A stretch of 10,754 bases of DNA from Leptofilum sp050292445 (GTDB taxonomy: Bacteria; Chloroflexota; Anaerolineae; Promineifilales; Promineifilaceae), in assembly GCA_050292445.1 (NCBI GenBank), contig JBNKLQ010000221.1:1-10754 (forward strand), read 5' to 3'. Below the pieces are notes generated by a model, which saw nothing but the letters and a program-made list of their open reading frames with translations, ran no database searches and was not told where the DNA came from. Position numbers and translations under genes: made by a program. Shown here piece by piece: positions 7,041-10,754 of the stretch (position 1 is its first letter; each line of letters begins with the position of its first letter).

Positions 7041-7687
7041 TGAGTTCAGTAGCTGCGGAAGCGCATCATGATGATCATGCTCACAGCCACGAACTGCCCT
7101 GGCCCCAACAGCTACGGGCAAATCGGCTGGGGCTTTGGCTGTTTTGTATTTCAGAAGTCTTTTTATTCTTGGCTTTGTTAGCGGCCCGGTTTTACCTGTG
7201 GGGTGGTGAACGGCCGGAATTAAGCCAGGGTCTGGGGCTGATTACCACTACGGTTTTGTTGGTGAGTAGCTATTTTGTGTTTCGAGGCGAAACGGCCATG
7301 GAGCATGACGACCGCAAAAAGTTTTTGAATAGCTATATGCTTGCGGCCGTTTTTGGCTTAATTTTCTTCATCGGTGTGGTTGTGTTGGAGTGGAATATCT
7401 TTGGCCTTGAACTGAACCTGTTTGGTATCGAGTGGTTTGGCCATCTTAAACCCAGCGATGGCGTATTTGGCGGTGTGTTTTTTGCTATGACGGGTATGCA
7501 CGCCTTACATGTGCTGAGCGGCATCGTTCTGATATTAATTACCTGGAATTTGGGTCGCAAAGGACACTTTTCGCCAGAGAAGCATTGGGGTGTGGAAGCG
7601 TGCGCCATTTATTGGCATTACGTGGATGTGGTGTGGGTATTTTTCTATCCGGCGCTGTATCTGATTGGTACGGCCGTTCACGGATAA
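7040..7687 (+). CDS. coxC: Cytochrome c oxidase subunit III
   Basis: A 215-residue membrane subunit that packs against subunit I and supports proton uptake and stability. Signature residues seen: FCISEVFLF (E39), TGMHALHVLSG (H154, H157) and YWHYVDVVWVFFYPALYL (191-208), the near-invariant last helix. About five helices are present, as in the shorter bacterial form, rather than the seven of mitochondrial subunit III. The N-terminus is His/Asp-rich (AHHDDHAHSH, 8-17), which could bind metal, although this is unproven. ATG 7040 is chosen because AGGAG (7027-7031) lies eight bases upstream. The in-frame TTG at 7037 would be too close. The gene overlaps the coxD stop by one base. Confidence 0.95.
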   Translation: MSSVAAEAHHDDHAHSHELPWPQQLRANRLGLWLFCISEVFLFLALLAARFYLWGGERPELSQGLGLITTTVLLVSSYFVFRGETAMEHDDRKKFLNSYMLAAVFGLIFFIGVVVLEWNIFGLELNLFGIEWFGHLKPSDGVFGGVFFAMTGMHALHVLSGIVLILITWNLGRKGHFSPEKHWGVEACAIYWHYVDVVWVFFYPALYLIGTAVHG

Positions 7688-7718
7688 TTCTGTCCTGCTC
7701 ACAAGTGAGTAAACCAAC

Positions 7719-8663
7719 ATGGATCCTGTCCTAAAGGCGATCTTACTCTCCTGGGATTGGAAGATTGAAGTTATTATCGTCCTGGCCCTGGCCGGGACGC
7801 TTTATTCTAGGGGGTGGTGGCAGTTGCGCCAGCGCTCTCAAGGTAGAGCACAACGCTATCGGCGCACAGTGCGGTCCCGTTGGCGGCTGGCTGTTGGCTG
7901 GCGATTGGCGGCCTATTGGGGGGGGCTTGTTTCAGTAGCTCTGGCTTTGCTCTCGCCCATTGATGCTCTGGGACAACAGCTCTTTTTTATGCACATGGTG
8001 CAGCACCTGCTGCTGATTATGATTGCGCCGCCGTTGTTGTTGGTGGCCAACCCAATGCCGTTTGTGCTGTGGGGCTTGCCTACCAGCTGGCGGCGCAAAG
8101 TTGGTAGGCTATTTAGCCAGGCGCTGCATCGTGAATCTGGTTTTCGGCGCTGGCTGAGGCTGTTGACCCAACCAGGAATTATTTGGATGGTTTGGGTTAT
8201 CTCACTCATCGGCTGGCACGATCCTGGCATGTACAATGCCGCGCTCCGTTTTGAGTGGATACACAATGTAGAGCATCTCTCCTTTTTCATTGCCAGTATG
8301 CTGCTGTGGTGGCATCTTACTGGGGCCGGGCCGCGCATACACAAGCAGTTTGGGTTGCTAGGGCGTATTGCTTTGGTGATGTCTGTTGTGCCGCCCAATA
8401 TGCTAACGGGGGTGGTGCTGGCCTTCGCCACCCAGGGTTATTACTCATATTATGAATCGGTTCCCCGGCTGTGGGGCTTTGATGTGTTGATGGACCAGCA
8501 GCTGGGTGGGGTGATCATGTGGGTGCCGGGCAGCATGATGTATATTATTGCTGCGTTGATTTTAATCGGCCGTTTTTTGAGCCAGGAAGATCGCAAACCG
8601 CAGCTGCCGGAGTCTAAATGGGCTTCAGAAAAGGCTGTGGCTGCACCTGGCTTAAAGCATTAG
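7719..8663 (+). CDS. ctaG: CtaG-type cytochrome c oxidase assembly protein (caa3_CtaG family)
   Basis: A 314-residue polytopic membrane protein of the Bacillus-type CtaG family, needed to assemble caa3 oxidase and thought to act in copper delivery. It should not be confused with the single-helix proteobacterial CtaG/Cox11. Conserved features: SPIDALG (79-85), FFMHMVQHLLLIMIAPPLL (H92, H96), IGWHDPGMYNAAL, HNVEHLSFF (H182, H186), WWHL (H199) and DQQLGGVIMWVPG (259-271). The paired intramembrane histidines are candidate copper ligands. The gene starts 31 bases after coxC. The binding site is weak (GTGAG about nine bases upstream). The C-terminal 25 residues are polar and cytoplasmic-looking. 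Confidence 0.93.
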   Translation: MDPVLKAILLSWDWKIEVIIVLALAGTLYSRGWWQLRQRSQGRAQRYRRTVRSRWRLAVGWRLAAYWGGLVSVALALLSPIDALGQQLFFMHMVQHLLLIMIAPPLLLVANPMPFVLWGLPTSWRRKVGRLFSQALHRESGFRRWLRLLTQPGIIWMVWVISLIGWHDPGMYNAALRFEWIHNVEHLSFFIASMLLWWHLTGAGPRIHKQFGLLGRIALVMSVVPPNMLTGVVLAFATQGYYSYYESVPRLWGFDVLMDQQLGGVIMWVPGSMMYIIAALILIGRFLSQEDRKPQLPESKWASEKAVAAPGLKH

Positions 8664-8670
8664 GGGAGCC

Positions 8671-8777
8671 TACTGTTTCGCTAAACGAATACTGACGGAT
8701 AGAAAGGCTGTGGCGAAACAGTTAAACTGAAGCAAACTTCCACAACTTCTATCCGTAAAAAGAAGTTTGCTTCAGTA
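8671..8777. repeat. Twin-hairpin element with complementary loops, between ctaG and surf1
   Basis: Two adjacent 52-base hairpin units in inverted orientation. Unit 1 (8671-8722) has stem actgtttcgc (8672-8681) / gcgaaacagt (8713-8722). Unit 2 (8726-8777) has stem actgaagcaaacttc (8726-8740) / gaagtttgcttcagt (8762-8776). The loops are complementary: acggatagaa (8695-8704) in loop 1 matches ttctatccgt (8747-8756) in loop 2, and tgtg (8709-8712) matches caca (8741-8744). The outermost TACTG (8671-8675) and CAGTA (8773-8777) also pair. The stems differ in sequence but both stay paired, so pairing rather than sequence appears to be kept. Transcribed, it could form kissing hairpins; as DNA, a long imperfect inverted repeat. 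Confidence 0.85.
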
Positions 8778-8798
8778 CTGGAAGGGACAGGGCCAACC

Positions 8799-9572
8799 AT
8801 GAACTTGCTGAAAACGTTATTTAGCCGCCGCTGGCTGAGTGGTACGCTGCTGGTGCTGTTTGCTATGGGCCTGTTTGTGCGTTTGGGCATTTGGCAGCTG
8901 GATCGATTGGACCAGCGACGCGCCCAAAATGACCAGCTGCGTGCCGTGCTGGATTCGCCACCACTGGATTTGGCGAAGACGCTGCCCGAGGCAGTGGCTC
9001 CACTGGAAAATCGGCTGGCCACGGTGACGGGACAATATGATTTTACTCAGGAGCGGATTTTGCTGCTGCAATCGTGGCAGGGAAGGCCCGGTGTGGCCTT
9101 GGTGACGCCGCTGCTCATTGAGGGAATGGATGAGGAGCCTGCACTGAGCGGAGGCGAAGTGGCCATTCTCGTCAATCGTGGCTGGGTGCCGCAGGCGGAA
9201 TACGAAGCCGGGCAGTTGGGCAGTTATCAAACGGAGACAGGAATCGTGGAGGTTGATGGCTATCTGGCATTGGGCCAGCCGAGACGGGGCGATTCGCCCG
9301 AAGTAGCCCCACAAGAAATTTATCGCCTTGATCTTGAGGCAATGGCTGCCGCGTTGCCTTATGAATTGCTGCCCGTGGTTTTGGTTGAATCTCCTGCGCA
9401 AGAAGTTGAGTTAGACCCTCCGTTGCATGCCGCCCGCGAGGTTGATTTATCGGAAGGGCCACATCTGAGCTATGCTTGGCAGTGGTTTATTTTTTGCGTG
9501 CTGACGGGCACGCTTTACCTGGTGTTTGTACGGCGTTCAGAACAGGAACGGCCGTCACCGCTGGAAACCTGA
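8799..9572 (+). CDS. surf1: SURF1 family cytochrome c oxidase assembly protein
   Basis: SURF1/Shy1 proteins help insert haem a and form the haem a3-CuB centre in subunit I. The 257-residue protein has the family layout: membrane helix 1 (about 12-28) followed directly by RLGIWQLDRLDQRRAQN (28-44), a periplasmic domain containing VNRGWVP (125-131), then EGPHLSYAWQWF (219-230) leading into helix 2 (about 226-244). GRPGV (95-99) and VDGYL (152-156) are also typical. ATG 8799 follows AAGGGA (8782-8787) at a slightly long distance. The stop TGA (9570-9572) lies inside the left arm of the repeat at 9565-9659, so the last residues (LET) and the stop itself are encoded by or next to the repeat. The gap to ctaG is 135 bases and is filled by the twin-hairpin element. 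Confidence 0.94.
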   Translation: MNLLKTLFSRRWLSGTLLVLFAMGLFVRLGIWQLDRLDQRRAQNDQLRAVLDSPPLDLAKTLPEAVAPLENRLATVTGQYDFTQERILLLQSWQGRPGVALVTPLLIEGMDEEPALSGGEVAILVNRGWVPQAEYEAGQLGSYQTETGIVEVDGYLALGQPRRGDSPEVAPQEIYRLDLEAMAAALPYELLPVVLVESPAQEVELDPPLHAAREVDLSEGPHLSYAWQWFIFCVLTGTLYLVFVRRSEQERPSPLET

Positions 9573-9659
9573 CAGGTTTACAACGAATTTTGAAAATAAG
9601 GGTGCTTTGCAACACAAAACTGCTTGATTCCATGCTAGTTTTGAAAACCTGTCAGGTTT
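9565..9659. repeat. Paired palindrome aaacctgacaggttt, overlapping the surf1 stop codon
   Basis: Arm aaacctgacaggttt (9565-9579) is an exact inverted match to aaacctgtcaggttt (9645-9659). Each arm is a perfect 7-bp palindrome around one central base, and the two central bases (a and t) are complementary. Complementarity resumes for three more bases (caa/ttg) after one mismatch. The 65-base spacer contains a further inverted repeat, caaaact (9615-9621) / agttttg (9637-9643). The left arm contains the surf1 stop codon. Confidence 0.88.
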
Positions 9660-9685
9660 GGTAACACCAAACTGAGATTATTGTC

Positions 9686-10315
9686 ATGAATATATATCAA
9701 CAGATTTTGCAGATTAACTGGATTAAATCTTGCTTGTCTCTGTGTAACTCCGCGCCTTCTCTGCGAAACTCTGTGATCCTCTTTTTATTCATCGTTTTCA
9801 TTTTCCCTTTGCCAACAGCATTGGCCCACGGCGGCGGTGCGCTGCAAATCAGCAATGCACCTGTTGGCCAATACCAGGTTTCCGTGTGGACAAATCCGCC
9901 AACGGCACGGGCCGGACAAACGATTCATGTCACGGTTGGCGTTGCCCGAATCAGTAATGGAGAGCCTGTGTTGGATACGGCCGTTGCCGTAACCATTCTC
10001 AATCAGGCTGATGAACCGGTTGTTACTGCTGCGGCGACCACGGAACAATCAGTTAATCGGCTTTTTTACGAGGCAGATTTAGACGGTGTGCCCAGTGGAA
10101 CGTATGAGATGCAAATTGAGGTGACGGGGAGTGAAGGCAATGGCCTGCTCTCTTTTCCCTTGCCTGTAAAAGCGGTGCCGATTTGGCCCTGGTTGGTAGG
10201 AGCTGTGGGGGTGAGTGGTATCTTCTGGTTGGTGCTGCGTCTCTGGCGCAAAGGATCAACTGTGGCTGTGTCTCGCCGAGGTACGGCCGTTCCCCGGCCC
10301 CGTTCAGTAGATTAA
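9686..10315 (+). CDS. Secreted, C-terminally anchored Ig-like (YtkA-like) protein of uncertain function
   Basis: A protein of up to 209 residues. A hydrophobic segment at 30-47 ends in TALA before HGGG, a plausible signal peptide cleavage site. A beta-rich, Ig-like domain follows (about 48-163) with APVGQYQVSVWTNPPTARAG (58-77) and SGTYEMQIEV, resembling the YtkA/FixH-like domains found near oxidase and copper genes. A membrane helix lies at about 166-186, then a basic tail. Its place after ctaG and surf1 suggests a link to oxidase or copper handling, but this is inferred. The start is doubtful: ATG 9686 has no binding site and codons 6-32 lie in a degenerate tandem-like repeat (9701-9780). 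GTG at codon 30 (9773) would give a short signal peptide and is a possible alternative. Confidence 0.65.
   Translation: MNIYQQILQINWIKSCLSLCNSAPSLRNSVILFLFIVFIFPLPTALAHGGGALQISNAPVGQYQVSVWTNPPTARAGQTIHVTVGVARISNGEPVLDTAVAVTILNQADEPVVTAAATTEQSVNRLFYEADLDGVPSGTYEMQIEVTGSEGNGLLSFPLPVKAVPIWPWLVGAVGVSGIFWLVLRLWRKGSTVAVSRRGTAVPRPRSVD
9701..9780. repeat. Degenerate repeats of about 10-bp period inside the 5' end of the 9686 gene
   Basis: Units of 9-11 bases follow one another: cagattttg (9701), cagattaac (9710), tggattaaat (9719), then ctctgtgtaa (9738), ctccgcgcctt (9748), ctctgcgaaa (9759) and ctctgtgatc (9769). The first group shares GATT and the second shares CTCYGYG. The pattern looks like intergenic repeat DNA rather than a signal peptide coding sequence, and it lacks start-site features. 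Confidence 0.55.
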
Positions 10316-10341
10316 GCGTCGATGAAACGTCGGTTATCTCA

Positions 10342-10370
10342 GTGACATTTTGGTGACAACTGTTTATAAT
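10342..10370 (+). promoter_or_regulatory. Sigma-70-like promoter pattern without an obvious gene
   Basis: GTGACA (10342-10347) and a perfect TATAAT (10365-10370) are 17 bases apart. This is the best sigma-70 match in the window, but it reads rightward into the paired palindrome and then antisense to the broken serine dehydratase gene. No credible plus-strand gene follows within the window. It could drive an antisense or small RNA, be a relic, or be chance. Confidence 0.35.
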
Positions 10371-10410
10371 TTCCAGTGAGAAGAAGAAACGCCCCGCGCT
10401 ACTTAAAGTC

Positions 10411-10472
10411 AGGACTGGCAGTCCTGGAAACAAACTTTTAACGAAACCACCATATCTAGGACTGCCAGTCCT
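10411..10472. repeat. Paired palindrome aggactggcagtcct
   Basis: Arm aggactggcagtcct (10411-10425) is the exact inverted match of aggactgccagtcct (10458-10472), with a 32-base spacer. As at 9565-9659, each arm is a perfect 7-bp palindrome around one central base and the central bases (g/c) are complementary. It lies between two converging genes, next to the point where the serine dehydratase homology has stopped. Confidence 0.88.
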
Positions 10473-10754
10473 AAGTTTTAGAGAAAACGCCAGGGAAAAT
10501 AATATGCATATTCGACCCAAATTAGAAGAAGGCTGGTCAACGTTATTTTTGCTTTCAGCTTTTAAACGGCGGTGCAGGGCGGCGGCGCGGCGGCGCAGTT
10601 TGAGACCTCCTGGCAAAATGCCTTCTTTTTTACAGCCTTTATCTACGCACTGCTTCATGGTTTGCCAGATGTGCCATAGCTCAGCCACCACTTCATTTTC
10701 TGGTCGTTGACTGGTTTCGTTGGCCAACATTAACGACGCAATACTCAAACCGTT

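Larger units (their letters stand above)
10053..10754 (-). pseudogene. sdaA: L-serine dehydratase (iron-sulfur type) fragment, C-terminus lost; runs off right edge
   Basis: Reading leftward from the right edge, codons for NGLSIASLMLANE, LWHIWQTMKQCVDKG and KEGILPGGLKLRRRAAALHR (about 10754-10563) match the middle of single-chain L-serine dehydratase. For comparison, E. coli SdaA has HVWQTMQACIDRG and EGVLPGPLRVPRRASALRR. The enzyme deaminates serine to pyruvate and ammonia. The family should continue within about 15 residues into DWVN...ALAVNEENAAGG and the catalytic iron-sulfur domain. Instead the frame enters unrelated residues, the paired palindrome at 10411-10472, and the antisense of the neighbouring gene, with no stop until 10053. 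A one-base frame change near 10515 gives LIWVEYAYYF at about the right distance, a faint hint of decayed DWVN, but a stop follows soon. The part left of about 10500 is not real gene sequence. The N-terminal half lies outside the window. Confidence 0.7.

Noticed and set aside
7913..8431. Minus-strand open frame of 172 codons across ctaG
   Set aside because: It is antisense to a gene with conserved CtaG motifs and shows no recognisable domain or start signal.
10504..10710. Small plus-strand open frame near the right edge
   Set aside because: It lies antisense to sequence with clear serine dehydratase homology and has no binding site.

Overview
The window looks like a bacterial chromosome segment from a Chloroflexota-type organism (Anaerolineae/Ardenticatenia-like). 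This is inferred from three things: the caa3 oxidase cluster with CtaG and SURF1, the use of TTG/GTG starts, and intergenic DNA full of paired palindromes with a strongly over-represented ACGGCCGT word. No rRNA, tRNA, CRISPR array or transposase gene is visible.

Left part (1-2432). The 5' end of a minus-strand Hsp20 chaperone gene runs off the left edge. A 308-base gap follows and holds two paired-palindrome repeats. Next is a minus-strand, membrane-anchored polysaccharide deacetylase with a long Thr/Pro linker. It is divergently transcribed from an ECF-type sigma factor that has no recognisable anti-sigma partner here.

Central part (2664-9572, all plus strand). This is an aerobic terminal oxidase locus. 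It starts with an unrecognised five-helix membrane protein. Then come caa3-type cytochrome c oxidase subunit II (CuA plus a fused haem c domain), subunit I, a small subunit IV and subunit III, followed by the assembly factors CtaG (copper delivery) and SURF1 (haem a/CuB centre assembly). Subunit I has a YSHPVVY motif in place of the glutamate-containing motif of classical oxidases, as in A2-type enzymes. It also carries an unusual N-terminal extension of about 185 residues with several membrane helices. coxB-coxA-coxD-coxC are tightly packed (gaps of 21 and 12 bases and a 1-base overlap), so they are probably co-transcribed. ctaG follows 31 bases after coxC.

Right part (9573-10754). A secreted or anchored Ig-like/YtkA-like protein of uncertain role has an N-terminus lying in repetitive DNA. 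At the right edge, on the minus strand, is the middle of an L-serine dehydratase whose C-terminal part is replaced by unrelated sequence next to a paired palindrome.

The most unusual content is non-coding. Six intergenic elements share one architecture: two short palindromes or hairpins in inverted orientation, 21-65 bases apart. One (8671-8777) consists of two hairpins with different stems whose loops are complementary to each other. On top of this, the octamer ACGGCCGT occurs 13 times in 10.75 kb by hand count, in all reading frames.
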